DNA from: Polytrichum commune
Lineage: Eukaryota; Streptophyta; Polytrichopsida; Polytrichales; Polytrichaceae
Reading direction: 5' to 3'
Length of the DNA: 64,000 bases
NCBI GenBank assembly: GCA_950295325.1
Contig: OX485806.1
Coordinates: forward strand, 41,044,001-41,108,000
The notes under the pieces were generated by a model. The model worked only from the letters and a program-made list of their open reading frames with translations, was not told where the DNA came from and did not search any database. A program made the position numbers and the translations under genes. Shown here one piece after another: positions 46,536 through 59,394 of the stretch (position 1 is its first letter; every line of letters starts with the position of its first letter).

Positions 46536-46588
46536 CTTGTGTTGAGAGTTGGGTCTAGCGTTTTGCTCGACCCAACTCTCAACACAAG
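46536..46588. repeat. Perfect 20-bp inverted repeat (hairpin)
   Basis: The arms CTTGTGTTGAGAGTTGGGTC (46536-46555) and its exact inverse (46569-46588) are separated by 13 bp. It could be the core of another MITE whose left end may be the GGGTTGGTTCACATAG at 45822, but no matching right end was found. Confidence 0.75.
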
Positions 46589-46599
46589 TTCCAAGCCTC

Positions 46600-47428
46600 A
46601 CCTCCAAAAAGTGTTGTCATGTAAGCATTCATGTCGTACTTGGGACTTGAGACCCCACGTGAAGTAGTAAGTCTCAACTTCCATGCTGTCAACGGTGGGG
46701 ATTGCATGGATTGACCTCAAGTGACTTGGGACTTAGAACTTGGGACCCCGCGACCCATAGTCTTGGTCGTTGCAGTGAAGATTCATGTTTCCTTTTTGCT
46801 CTTCACTCCTAGCAAAAAGGAATAGCAAATGTGGAATGTCACGCTACTTGATGCCACACTAATAAGGTATGTAGGTGTTATTCGTTTCTCTTTCTTAATT
46901 GGACACCTATATTTGATTGATATCATGTTAGGCGATGAACGCAAAAGAAACATTGTAAAGACATGTGATGCTTTGAAGAGTTGGACTACAAGCTTCAAAT
47001 TTTATTAACTATTTCACATTCAACACTGAACACAATTGGGAGGACCTATGTATTCAATTAAGGAATCAAAACATGCCATGGTAAGTCGTGGTGTGATGTT
47101 GATGAAGCCCACACACTATTTGGGGGCAACATGACGAAGTTGGGGTTGTTTTATACTAGCACTAGAGCCATTTTTAGCAAAGGTAGGGGCTGATGGACTT
47201 CATATCTTGCTACAATGTTTTGTCTAATTAATGTGGGTTACCATTTGGAGTTATGCATTGCTATAACATTCTATTGAGAGTATCACTATTTACCCAAATA
47301 AACATAAGTACACTATATATGATATTTAGTGACACCAATTCCAATTGTCTTGCTCAATATTGAGTGTAAATTGTGGTATAGTGTCACCAACACTAATGGA
47401 ATAAATAATCCGTCTATTATATACAATA
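46600..47428. other. Intergenic stretch with a truncated MITE copy
   Basis: At 47306-47398 a fragment matches the left part of the 18536-18900 MITE (GATATTTAGTGxCACCAATTC, TATAGTGTCACCAACA). The rest has no gene or clear repeat. Confidence 0.6.
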
Positions 47429-49141
47429 CAGTCTAACCTCGTTAATACGACACTCGTTCATATGACACCCTGGATATTATGACACATATTTGCATGACCA
47501 AACTTTTTAGTTCAAAAATCCCTCTCTTATACGACTACGACACTCGATAATACAACATTTAGAATCAACCTTTTGTCATATTAAAGAGGTAATTAATGCT
47601 AAAATATCTTTCATCTATGTTATGTACATCTAAAATGCATCCATTTTCACTTGGGAACCACTTGGGAACTTCACTTATCACCGGGAACTTAATGATAATT
47701 ATGGATACTAGTGTAGAATGGACTTGGTTAGGGTTAGAATGGCCTCCTTCTTATTCTTTTGTCAAATTATGAGCTTGAAGATGTTTACAACATGGATGAG
47801 ATTGGATTGTATTTTAGAGCACATCCTAATAAAACATTAGCACAAGGGAAGGTGAAGGGTCGGAAGTTACAGAAGGAGAATGTAGCACTTGCTCTTACTC
47901 TTGCTGTTAATTCAACTAGGACTAATAAGTTGATATTGCTTTTGATTTATACATCTAAGCAACCACGATGTTTTGGAAGGTGGCAACCTCATGAGTATGT
48001 TCGGTGGCACTCAAATAAAACAACTTGGATGAAGGGGGATGTATTTGAAGCTTAGATTTTGCAACTCAACAATCAATTCAAAGGCCAAAATCGAAAGGTG
48101 ATTGTGATTTTGGATAATGCATCTTCACATGTTGTTAGCTCTGCCAAAGTTGGTAAGTCTAGTGGTTTTTCAACCTTGGAATTGAGCAACATGAATTTGG
48201 TATTGCCTTCCTCCCAATGTTACAAGCGCAATTCAACCTTTTAATCAAGGTATAATAGCATCTTTCATAATTCAGTACAAGAAGAAACTTTTGTAGTGGG
48301 TTTAATCACTAAATAATGATCCTACATTGAAGGACTTAAGGAAGGTGGTGCCCAACATTAGACATGCTATCATGTGGAGTTATGAAGTATGGAGTGAGTT
48401 GGATGCACAAATAATCAATAATTGTTGGAGGATGGTGTGTATATTACCTGCAACATGGAATGTTGATTTGGCCCAAGTTGATGAAAGGGAGAAGAATAAA
48501 ATGCAAGAATAATCGGATGAACTTGGTGCTCTGAATTCAAAGTTGTGATTAGGTGATGAAGAGATGTCAATCGAGACTTACATTTAGATGGAAAGGGAAG
48601 AGATTAATGAGCTAGAATTGAGTATTGATGAGTTAGTGGATGTTGCTTTGGGAATCAATTATGCACAAGGCTTTAATCTTAATGTTGATCTACATTCATT
48701 AGATGTAGATGATGTTGCTTCACCTACATTAAAGCTTAATGATGCTAAACGTTATGCATCATTGTTGTCTAATTTCTTGTTAAACAACTCTTTACATTTT
48801 GATGTTAATGAAATGATTAATTTTCAAAAGCTAGTAGGGAATTTAGATAAGATGACAATTACTAACTTGCGTAGGCAACACCAAAGATCTTTGAACTCCT
48901 ATTTCAAAAGTTCTTGAGAATATTTGTATTTGTTTGGACTTATAAGTTATTATTTCATACAATCTATATTACTTAAACTCGTTGTGTATATTTTAAAGCT
49001 CAAATTGCTTATGTCTTTGTATCCCCTCGATAGTATGACAATTGTATGCCATTTGTCATATTAACGAGAAGACGACACCTTGATAATACGACATTTTTTG
49101 TGTTTCCCAAACGGGTCATACTAAAGAGGGAGAACAATACT
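47429..49141 (+). mobile_element. Decayed pogo/Tigger-type (Tc1/mariner) DNA transposon
   Basis: The left TIR CAGTCTAACCTCGTTAATAC starts next to a TA (47427-47428). Related inverted text (GTCATATTAACGAG, GATAATACGACA, GTCATACTAAAGAGG) fills 49045-49130 as a diverged right end. Coding remains at 47765-48250 show DDE_1 motifs: YNMDEIGLYFR, KVIVILDNASSH, and the third motif as IQPFNQG. The third catalytic Asp is replaced by Asn. Stops and frame changes follow (after 48055, at 48280), and later fragments (48327-48917) are the C-terminal acidic region. The N-terminal DNA-binding HTH is missing, as only about 330 bp separate the TIR from the catalytic core. The element cannot move by itself. Confidence 0.8.
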
Positions 49142-49900
49142 ACCTTTTCAAAAAGACAAAACTAAATCCACGTCATGGCAATCATAAATTATTCCATGAC
49201 GAGGTCATGACTCCTCGACAATCACTCATTCGGATTAAGCTTCCTATGTGGAATCTCTCCCTCTCTCCCTCACACACACACATACATATTCTAGCTCACT
49301 CCTTCCTCCAACAATTTCTCCGAAATTTACTTATTTAAGTACTTACATATAATATCATTCTTGAGTAGGATTTCCTGTGGCCGTCGAGTGAGTCATCGAT
49401 CACACATCATTCATTATTATCAAATTCATCGCAATAGTCGCCGCGCCTCGTCCCTAACTCCCAAACAGATGAGGGACAGGGCCGCCCTCCCAGGCGGGCG
49501 GGGCAGGGTCTTTATTTTGGTTGCCTGCCCGGAGGGGCGGGCCATGAGCGGGGCTCAGCGCGTCCCATTCACTTCCCCAACAAGTGGATGGGGTAGTGAG
49601 TGAACCATAGGGTACACCCCATCCATAATGTGGAAATATGGATGGGATTTCAAGTGTTTGTGGAAGGTTTTGCAACGCTTTAGTGAGAGTGGTAAGGTGG
49701 AGTTGAAAGTCAGTAGAAGTGTATATGTTTGCATTGTATTAGAGAGCATTGATAGTTTATAAAATAGCCCTTCACGGAAGTTACAATCTTTGTAGGATTG
49801 TACTAGGGTTGGGAATTTGAACAACAATATTTTAAGGTTCATACATTTCTTTAGCTTCAAGTGTGATTGAACTCTAATGTTTTAGGGGAATCTTATCGCT
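49142..49900. other. Spacer between the pogo and MULE remnants
   Basis: A GC-rich segment at 49440-49610 is open in both directions without a recognisable product. No gene is called. Confidence 0.45.
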
Positions 49901-49913
49901 TCATAGGTATTTC

Positions 49914-52900
49914 ATGGACATACCTTCAACCTCCTCGGAGGATGGCTTCTTTTATCCTTCAGATTTTGATGATGACTTAGAATTTGTGGTAGAGGTAGAT
50001 GAACTCTTTCGTGATGTTTTGGGTGGCCAAAACCCACTATTGCCATATTCTGGAGTACTAGAGTACTACTCAAGTGACAATGAATCAAATGGTGGAGGAG
50101 AGAAATAAAGTTTTGGAGATGAAGAAGTGGTGGACATAGTGGGGCAACAATCATCACACGACTTGGACTTTGTTGAAGAAGAAGGCATTGAAGTTCTTTA
50201 ATTTGACAATGTGAGTGTTGAATCAATGCCAAATGGTTTTATTTTTACCAAATCTAGTTTGGCGCTCATGATTCAATGTGTAGTATCGGGGTTGCAACCT
50301 AGTTTTCTTCAAATACGGATTGCCGATCCCAATTTTCTACCTATTCTTCAACACCATGGTAGACCTGTTGATCCCAATGATCCTATACACATTGTAGAAC
50401 GTTGGGTACGGTTGCAAAAAAAAATGTAAAAGTTTTAGGTAGTCCACATGGACTTCTTTTAAGCCCATGTAGTGTTAAGATGGGGCGAACATAACTTCTA
50501 GTGACCTTTGGCATTCTATTGTGAAGCAAGCCCATTGTTATGTTAGTGGCAAACATTCCTCTTTGAAATTCACGGTGCATTCCATACGATAACAATGGTC
50601 TACCGATGTAAAAGTGGGTGGGATCCCGTATTATTTCATAGAAAGAAGCATCTAATCTTGTGCAACTTGTAGTGGTTTAGGACCATTTTGGGATGAAGTT
50701 GTTAAGGTTCCATTAGAAAAATTGCAAGACATTCTTAACAATATATGTGCGAAGCATATAGTAGCTCGTAGAGTAAAAAGTAAGAGGCAAACAATATCTA
50801 CGTTGGTCACTATCTACTATTGTCATAGAGGGGGGAAACAAAGAATTAGGAGAGAGAAGGAAGAAGTGAATTATACCCGGTGGGAGATAAAATCTTACAA
50901 GTGTGATTGTGAGTTTTTTTTAAAACAAATTGTGTCTTCTATGAATACAAAGTCATGTATTGAAGTTGCTAAACAAGCGATGACCGAAATACATATGCAC
51001 TCCAAACATTCTAGTCGCAACCCGGGAAGCGAGGGTAACAAATACTTCTTACCAGTTCATCATTTGGTGCTTTCATTTGCAACTGAGAATTTCAAAATGA
51101 TGATGTCTCCTTCAATTGTAATTGTTATTTCACTCAAAGAAGCAAAGAAGTTTGAAAATATGGTAACCTATTTTGAACAAGTCACATTTCGATTTTTTAT
51201 TCTTGTGGAGGAGGTCGAGGCATTATCATATTCCACTAGACTAAATGATGCGTTCCTCTAACATTTTGCTACCTTCATCATTCAACATTATTTATTTGAG
51301 TTTCATTGAAATTTTTGTATGTGTTATACCTAACCAAGGTGTCTTGTATGACCCTTATAAATGCTGCTCGAAAAGATGATTGGGATGCCACTTAACTTAA
51401 AATTCTTGGGCTGTAAGCAAAAAAAAATGTGATTTTTTAATTAAAAATATGACAAGAAGCACGAAAATGTACGAAAAAGACCTTTCATTGTCGTCATCCA
51501 ATATGAATTCATGAGATACATTGCTAAGAGATTTTCTACGGGGAACTCATGGGCGTTGGATTCTACCTTCAAAACCAACAATTATGACCTACTATTATAC
51601 GTTGCGATTGTTCTGAATGACGACAGCCAAAACATGCCAGTTTTCTATATGTTTTGTTCTAAAGACAAGGGACAAGGCCATCGAGGTATTGCTATTAATA
51701 TTGATTTGGAATATGTTTTAAAAAATATGGGGAATGTAAGATATAGTACGATTTTTATAGACAAATATATGACATCTTTGAATGTCATAACAATAATTAT
51801 AATAATTGATCATTTTTGTTGGAAGAATAAACAAATAAGGGGTGAACAAATTGCATGTCAAATTTTACTTTGCCACTTCTATGGTATGAAAATATGGAGT
51901 AAGCATCTTCTCCCCCGTGTTCCATTTGATAGGAGAGATGAATTGAGACAATTGCTTATAACACTATTACATTGTCCGGTGGAAGCACATTTTGATTTTA
52001 ATGTTCAAAACCTCTTTCGAGCGTTTGAAGCCATTCCGGGAGTAATTCAATACGTACATTCGGGGTGGACTAGCTCTTCTTCACCTTGGAGGTCGTAATG
52101 GCCCAAGTTTGGCCACATATTTTCTTACAGAGGCATGAACACCACAAATCATGTGGAAATGAATTGGGAGCGAGATTTAGTAGTGGCAATCATAGGGAGC
52201 GCCAATGATAGAGCTCGGGTTGGAGGACCCACACTTCTAGATTATTTCAAATCACGGCAAGGCATAAATAGGTAGCATCTAACTAAATTTGAATCATTTA
52301 CTTTCAAACAATAAATTGATTATAGAAGGAAGAGTAGATAATAAGGTTTTTTATGTTTACTAAATATAGTTATTTATTTTATTCTATAAAAACAATTTTT
52401 TGATATTTTGAACGTTTAAAATATTTTATATGAAATGGTACAAAAAACTACATTGTTGGAAATTTATTTTATCACATAATAATCTCAGTAATTGGAGTAG
52501 GAGAGAGTCATTTGAAGAGCTATAATATTTGTTAAATAACTTTGCTTAAAATAATTTTAAATAGTGGTTTCCAACCAGTTTGAAGAATATTAAACATATG
52601 CCCATTTTAAAATTTAGGTGTAGGTGATTCCGAAAGGTTTTCAAGGAGGGCAAATAACAAAGTCCATTAACGGCGTTTGAAGGGTAGAGAAATGATTTAT
52701 AAATTATATGTTAGAAATCCCAACAGAGTTTTTTAAATTCTTAACAAAAACTTCCTTCTATTTCGCATTCGAAGTGAGATTAAACCGGACACCATATATA
52801 ATGTGTCTTTGAGTCGCCATTATTATACTTATTCAACAGTAATTGCAACTTATAAATATATTATTGGATTACAACTTATATTGAAGAAATATCTTTCGAC

Positions 52901-53525
52901 GGATTTTAAGTTATTCGAATTTGTTGATTCCCAAGTGCCGTTGAAAGAACCGGTTGTTATGACATTCAACCTCGAGGATTCGCCAATACTTGAAGAAATT
53001 GTCCCAAAACCAATCGAGATTCATACTTCTTTTGAAGAATAACGAAACATTCAATTTCTTCAATTACAAACAATAATTTCAAAGGTATGGCAAACACGGG
53101 AACCCAGTTAGGTACATGTAAGTGCGGAGGAATGGAAATACATGATAGAGTTAAATAATCGTTTCATTTAATCAATGAAAGAGTCGTTGACATTTGATAG
53201 GCCCGCCATGATAGATCTTCATATCAAATGTTATATTTCTACCATTCAAGCTAACGTAAAGCGCATAATAATGGAGTTTGGATCAAGTGCAATGTTAATT
53301 GAAAAGAACTATGAAAATACTAACGGTGAAAGCATTGCGGAACGACCTTATCTCAAACAACAGGGTCACATATTGGTGTCTACATCTAAATCTAAGAGGG
53401 ACATCTTTCTACGGGTACCTAAAATTCTTTGTCGAGTATGCATGATAAAAACGATGGTAGAAAATGGTGATGTTTCTGTCAATTGCCGGAATTGTGATAG
53501 TGACATTATGGTGAAGCAAACATAA
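49914..53525 (+). pseudogene. Decayed MULE (Mutator-like) transposase gene
   Basis: The core at 51511-52098 has MULE-type motifs: NSWALDSTFKTNNYDLLLYV (first Asp), a GQGHRGIAINI block, FIDKYMTSLNVI (second Asp), a region around LLPRVPFDRRDELRQ, and IPGVIQYVHSGW. After a frame change at about 52098 the reading continues with MNTTNHVEMNWERD (third acidic residue) and VVAIIGSANDRARVGGPTLLDYF. Upstream fragments (49914-50108, 50211-50429, 50722-51261) look like the acidic N-terminus and zinc-binding region, each cut by stops. Fragments at 52803-53042 and 53175-53525 (with CRVC and CRNC pairs) may be the C-terminus or separate debris. TIRs were not identified. Many lesions make it inactive. Confidence 0.65.
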
Positions 53526-54347
53526 TGTGAATTTCTCTATCAACTTCAACATTATTAAATTTTGAATATTGTCTATTTAGTTTTGATGTATTACGTGTTA
53601 ATACAATTTTAGGAATTTGATCGTATATTGTTAATTATATATATGAAAACTATCATGTTTGTTTCTCTCCTTACTGAATACACTAATTATTTTTTTACTT
53701 GAGAAATTTAAGTTTTTAAAATTTGCTTATAATCATGAATAATTATTAGAATCAATATAAATGCCTAATGCTATATTAATTTTTTCCTTTCTATAAATTG
53801 AATTATTGCTTAAAATTGCTCTAAATTCTGTAATGATTGGTGATAATGATAGACTAATGTATAAACTTCTATACTTTAAAATTATTTATGTTGTTTTTTC
53901 ACATAGAAAAGAACCAAATTCATACTTGAGCTGTTTTGATTCTATTTGAATACAATTCAATTATAATGAGTGCATGTTATGAGAAGCCGTTATAATTACA
54001 CAAGTGGTTGTCATATAGATACATTAAAATCTATTGTAAACAAAATAGAAACTAGTGGATTCTTTCGACAATGACCAAACGGAGAACAAGGAACACGCAT
54101 TATATTTTATCTATACAATTAAAATAACACAATCAGAGATCCAATCATAATGAACACTTGACACACCTAAACCCTAATAGAATCCAGTTAATAAATTTGA
54201 ATGAAACGTGAAGATTTTACTCTTCTCATTGAAATAGAAATTGGTTGTTTCAAATCCATTTGTAATAAGTGATAAAAATAAGAAGTTCTATTGGAATCCA
54301 AGTACACAATACTTATAAATTTTTATCCGGACCTAGACAACCCTACT
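53526..54347. other. AT-rich stretch, no gene seen
   Basis: Very AT-rich sequence with no frame of note and no recognised repeat. Confidence 0.5.
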
Positions 54348-54735
54348 GGCAGTCTGCTCCTAATCCAGCTGATATGGCTCAGCCTTCACCTCCCGGCAGT
54401 CTGCTCCTAATCCAGCTGATATGGCTCAGCCTTCACCTCCCGGCAGTCTGCTCCTAATCCAGCTGATATAGCTAAGCCTTCACCTCCGGGCAGTGTGCTC
54501 CTAATCCAGTTGATATGGCTAAGCCTTCACCTCCCGGCAGTCTGCTCCTAACCCAGCTGATATGGCTAAGCCTTCACCTCCCGGCAGTCTGCTCCTAATC
54601 CAAATGATATGGCTAAGCCTTCACCTCCCAGCAGTCTGCTCCTAATCCAGCTGATATGATTAAGCCTTCACCTCCCGGCAGTCTGCTCCTAACCCAACTG
54701 ATATGGCTAAGCCTTCACCTCCCAGCAGTCTGCTT
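54348..54735 (+). repeat. 47-bp minisatellite, about 8.3 units
   Basis: Units begin GGCAGTCTGCTCCTAATCCA and occur at 54348, 54395, 54442, 54489, 54536, 54583, 54630, 54677 and 54724, an exact 47-bp period. Differences among units are a few substitutions. The period is not a multiple of three, so it is not a coding repeat. Confidence 0.92.
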
Positions 54736-57700
54736 CTAATCCCACACTAAGCCCCTACCTAATCACACTAAATCCCCTAATACCCTATTGCTAATTCACA
54801 CATTTTGTTCCTAACTCTAAAAAACTCAAAATCCTAGAGAGTAGAAGAAGAAGAGAGAGGGAGGAAAAGAGAGGAAAAAAATGAGGAGGAGAGGGCACCC
54901 AAGACCACAAACCCCTTAAAGGCTTAACCTTCTCCTACTTAGTACGACCTTCTCCTATCCACTAAATCCTCACCCTTTAAACCAACAAAAGCATGTTCTA
55001 ATTCAAACATTTAAATCCAAAGCACTTCTCCTTGCTTCAACAAACACTACTCACTCAACCACAACACTTCCTAATGTCACTAAGCTTCTAATTAACCACA
55101 CAAAATAGGCTTAAGGCCTAACACATAAACCACACCAAGCCTCACTTTTTTAATACTTTTGATTGTTTCAATATCACTCCAAATGCAATTCTAAATAAAT
55201 TCTAAACATAAAACAAATATGAGCACTCATTTTGGGCTCATAGATACCCTCTGTAAAGAAGCACATTATATGGTCATATACATATTTTCGGGCGTTCATA
55301 CTAAATATGAGCAATACTCTGTTGTATGACGTCTTTTAGTGTTTGTGCCGCAGTGCGCACGAATATGTATTGTCTAACGATTATACGAATTTGCAACGTT
55401 TCCGAACAAATATGTGTTCTACAACGTAATTTCATGGATTACAATTGCCGGAATCTGTTTAATTGTCATATTACATAGAAACGTTATTCTCTTTAAAGAA
55501 CATAATCTATATTTCCAGGCGTTCATACAAAGTCTTACCAAAAGTTTGTTGTCTGAATTTTTTTCATGTGTATTAGCGTTTGCACAAGTTTATATGTTAT
55601 ATGACTGCAATAAGTTTTGGGGAATATGACGCACGAATATATGTTATACAATGTAGTTTCGCGGCTTATCATGGCTAATACGTGTTTAATGGTTACATTA
55701 CATATAAACGTTATCCTCTGTAGAGAAGCACATTATTTGTTTATATGCATTTTTTTGGTCGTTCCAACTAAGTCTGCCCGCTAAACTGTTATATTACATG
55801 TTTTCGTGTGTAAGAGAGTGTGCAAATGAGGACGTGTCAAATTACTGCAATAAATATTTTCACATCTTGGGCACGAATATGTAACACCCAACGTAATTTC
55901 GTGGATTACAATGACCGGAACCTGTTTAATGGTTAATTGACATGAAAACATTACCTAATGAAGGAACAACAACATATTGTGAAAAATTACACATTTGTGT
56001 GGTCCACAATTTATGGACCCCAGTAACACATCGAAAGAGACCTAATTGTTGTGGTTGCATATTGTAACACCATAGCAAGTTCGCCACCTACCGCACGAAT
56101 ATTTAATTTTCTTGAAAAAATAAGGTTTGCCTTCCAAAAATGGATTTAGATCCTAAATCTCTCAAAGTTTGAGGGGTGGGAAGAGGAGGTCCCAAAATTT
56201 GCACCCAACTTTCAAAATAGGCTCCAACGTATGACGAGCTAGCGAACTCTTAATAGAAAGTTTTCTCAAAGAAGGATCAAACCCATGGTTTTATCCCACT
56301 TTGAGGGACTTCACAAATACCTCTAATATGTTTGGGTCAGATTCGATATATATTTACTTAATTGTATTGTTTCATTTCGCCAAAGGCAAATACTATTTGA
56401 TATCATGACTTTATTAGTCACAATGTAGAAAATGCACCCCGTTCTGACTTCACTATTGTTTCCTTAGATTGGTAAGTATCCCACCTTAGCATAATGCAAA
56501 AAAATTCATCGAGTTCTTGCCATTAAAGGCACTTTGCAGGTCAATCACAAGGTCAATCAACCCACTAAACCTTTCCATGGTTTGAGTTGAACTTCGTGTT
56601 AGGTTTTGTATTTTCCGGCATAGTGCAAGTGATCATAGTCCAAAATCAAAGAACAATTTTGTGTTCAATCAAAAATCTAAAAGGATTTTCTTACATACTA
56701 TATGCTAGACAAACATATGCACCTTTCTTTGTCATGATTTGGGACATGTATAGTTGGCACGTCTCCAAATTCTTTATAGACCATCAATGGTGAAGGTGTA
56801 CCCACATGATGTCTTTCAAAACTTTGCTACTATGAACAACTTTGAGCTTCTAACTACCTGGTGAGCAAGGCCTTTGATACGCTATGTACGCAAGGAATTT
56901 GATTTATGAGTCCATAATGTACAGGTTTATTTATATCTCTTCCATTATTGAATTGTATGGATGCACTTTTGTTTGAGGAAATGTCAGGTTTAAGCTCTAA
57001 TTGTGGAAGACAAAATTTATAACAAAAACACTTGCAAGTGTTTGTGACAAATTCAAGTCTTATACTTCATGCATGGTGCGTCAATTATTAATAACTGGTA
57101 TTTCTTTCTTGGCCTGCAATTACATGGCTTTTGTTGATGTACGACCGTGAACCACGAGAAGCCAAATTAACTTAGGACTTGATAATATTGCTTTCCATTG
57201 GCAAAGTTCCACCCATTTTCTTTCACAATCTTTTGAACATCGCCATGGAAAATATAACCAATCTCTTCACCATTTGGGATGCTGCATATCAAGGTATTGA
57301 AAGCTATTGTTAACTGCAATATTGGACTCTTGTTCTTACTTGCTCTACACTTCTCTAAACCTTCGCTTACAAAAATAAATCAAATTTTTGTGTAAAAAGC
57401 CTCAAATTCTTGGCAGAAAGAATTGGTGAATTTTTGGTCCGAAACATGAGTTTTGATTGGTTGTTGCAATGTGATATGAACTAGGTAATGAATGTGAGGA
57501 GCCTTGCCATTACTGGATGAAGTGTCAAGCCATGGCAGAGTTATCCATTATGGATGATAATGTGTCTCCTTGTATCCAATCAAGAATAGCCACATCAGCA
57601 AAATCGCTTAGCATGACAACTAAGAAGGTAGACTTTTTGTTAAACTCTTCCCATAAGCGTATGTACATTCATAAGTGGCATGCTCTCCTATTACAAATTT
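54736..57700. other. Stretch with transposon fragments, no intact gene
   Basis: Around 55240-55930 a unit with GAAGCACATTATxTGxTxATAT, ACGAATATxT, TACAACGTAATTTCGTGGATTACAA and CATATAxACGTTATCCTCTxTAxAGAA recurs three or four times with period about 220 bp, a diverged tandem array. At 56066-56150 lies a truncated left end of the 317-bp TIR element (GTAACACCATAGCAAGTTCG), and at 56152-56330 the second copy of the 40771-40933 repeat directly abuts it. Other frames show no domain. Confidence 0.55.
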
Positions 57701-59090
57701 GCATATGTTTTTGGTCCTTACAGAGGTGAAGGAAACTGGAGCTGATTTCAGGCTTGGGGATCAAACTTACAGGATGCTCCTGGCGGGGATGCCCTTGAGT
57801 CACCCCCAAATTCAAAGAAACCTCAAGACAATGTCCAAGAAGAAAATGAAGGAACTACAAAGAGGTTGTGCACCTCTACCATGTACATACTACCTAATGG
57901 GTACTTCACATCCTACACCATAAAAAGTTTTGGAACGAAACCAAGTTGCCATTGTCAGGTAAGCCATCACACTTGTGTTCAAAATGCTCAGGGCTATAAA
58001 TGCTTTTGATAGTAAGTTCTCGGTCTAATTTTAGTGCAGGCATTGTATCCTAGTTATACTTATAAATAACCAAGTAACCCAAATAGCCAAGCAACCAAGT
58101 TAACTTTGCTTCCAAATCAGTAAGTGACCAAGTATTTTTCGTTCCAAAACCTTTTCTCTTTATTGACTCTTCCGGAACTTCTCTCCGTTAAAACATGTGT
58201 GGAACTTCCTAATATAGGATAATCCAACTGTAAATAGCCTCTAGATGGGATTCAACATTCTCTTACCATTGTGTATATAGTTTTGGTCATGCAAGCCAGT
58301 TGCTACTCCATTGTCATTCGTTGTTGAAGTGAAAACCCAAGCCTCTTAATATACAGTTAACCTCGCCCACTATAACCTTTTAGAATCTAGGTGCCAACAA
58401 AGGTGGAGGGAGATTTGTTATACTTTGAAGAACGTTTATTCATTCCAGAAGGTTCGACACGACTTCGAGTTCTGCAATACCGCCATAACTTTCCAACTGC
58501 AGGTCATTTTGGATACAAGAAAACTTTGGAACGTCTTTCCAGAGATTTTTGGTAGCCAAAAATGTGGAAGGATGTAAAAAAATTTGTTACCTCTTGTGAC
58601 ATTTGTTCAAGATTCAAAAATCGTCGGCATTGCCCTTACGGTCTCTTATAGCCATTATTTATTCCACACCGGCCATAGTCTTCGGTCTCTATGGACTTCA
58701 TTATAAAATTGTCGTCATCAAATTCATTTGACAATATTGTTATTGTGGTGGATCGGTTTACAAAGATGACGTATTTTGTGCCTTGCAAGAAGTCTTCGTC
58801 AAATAAAGACACAACGAAATTATTTCTTGATAATATGTATCGATACCATGGTCTACCAGACGATATCGTATTTGATCGGAAAATTCAATTTGTATCAAAG
58901 TTTTAGAGATTTTTCTTTGAGATATTGAGAGTGGATATCAACATTTCTTCAAATTTCCATCCTCAATCTGGCGGTCATACAAAACATGTTAATCAAATTC
59001 TTGAGTAGTTTTTACGATGCAGTATCAGCTATTAGCAAGACAACTGGACGACAAACTTGTCGCTAGCAGAGTTTGCTAGCGACAAGTTTC
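57700..59090 (+). pseudogene. Ty3/gypsy remnant, mainly integrase
   Basis: Reading frames with stops at 58425-59080 show the integrase zinc region (an HFGYKKTLERL segment, VTSCDICSRFKNR) and core: VSMDFI (first Asp), VVDRFTKMTYFVPC, GLPDDIVFDRKIQF (second Asp), and FHPQSGGHTKHVNQILE, where the catalytic Glu before the VNQ motif is Lys. Several TAG/TAA codons interrupt it, including a Trp-to-TAG after the zinc region. A stretch near 57723-57920 may be the linker before RT, with RT itself deleted, but this is weak. It is a different and much older element than the one at 1-8612. Confidence 0.7.
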
Positions 59091-59394
59091 AAAAAGTTGT
59101 TTAAGTGGAAAGTAGTTATTTTCAATGTGAAATATTTTTTTATGTGTCAAGTAGTTCTTTTAAGTATCAAGTAGTAACAACGATAAAAACTGCTCCCACC
59201 TTGATAGAGGACCATTACAGTCTTTTGTTTCAGGTACCAGAACAACACCATTTAATTTACAATTGTTTAAAAACATAGACTGGATATGGACTGCAAGGTC
59301 ATGTGAGAGTAATTTAGGTCCCTCAATTGAATTTTTTTGAAAAACATAGTGTCACTTTTGGAGAGGAGTGGAGAGGATTGAGCTTGTATCGATG

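Noticed and set aside
49361-49860. Overlapping frames in the GC-rich spacer before the MULE
   Set aside because: No domain on either strand; low-complexity text.
54348-54735. CRISPR-like array
   Set aside because: Units are contiguous 47-bp tandem repeats with no unique spacers, in a eukaryotic genome.
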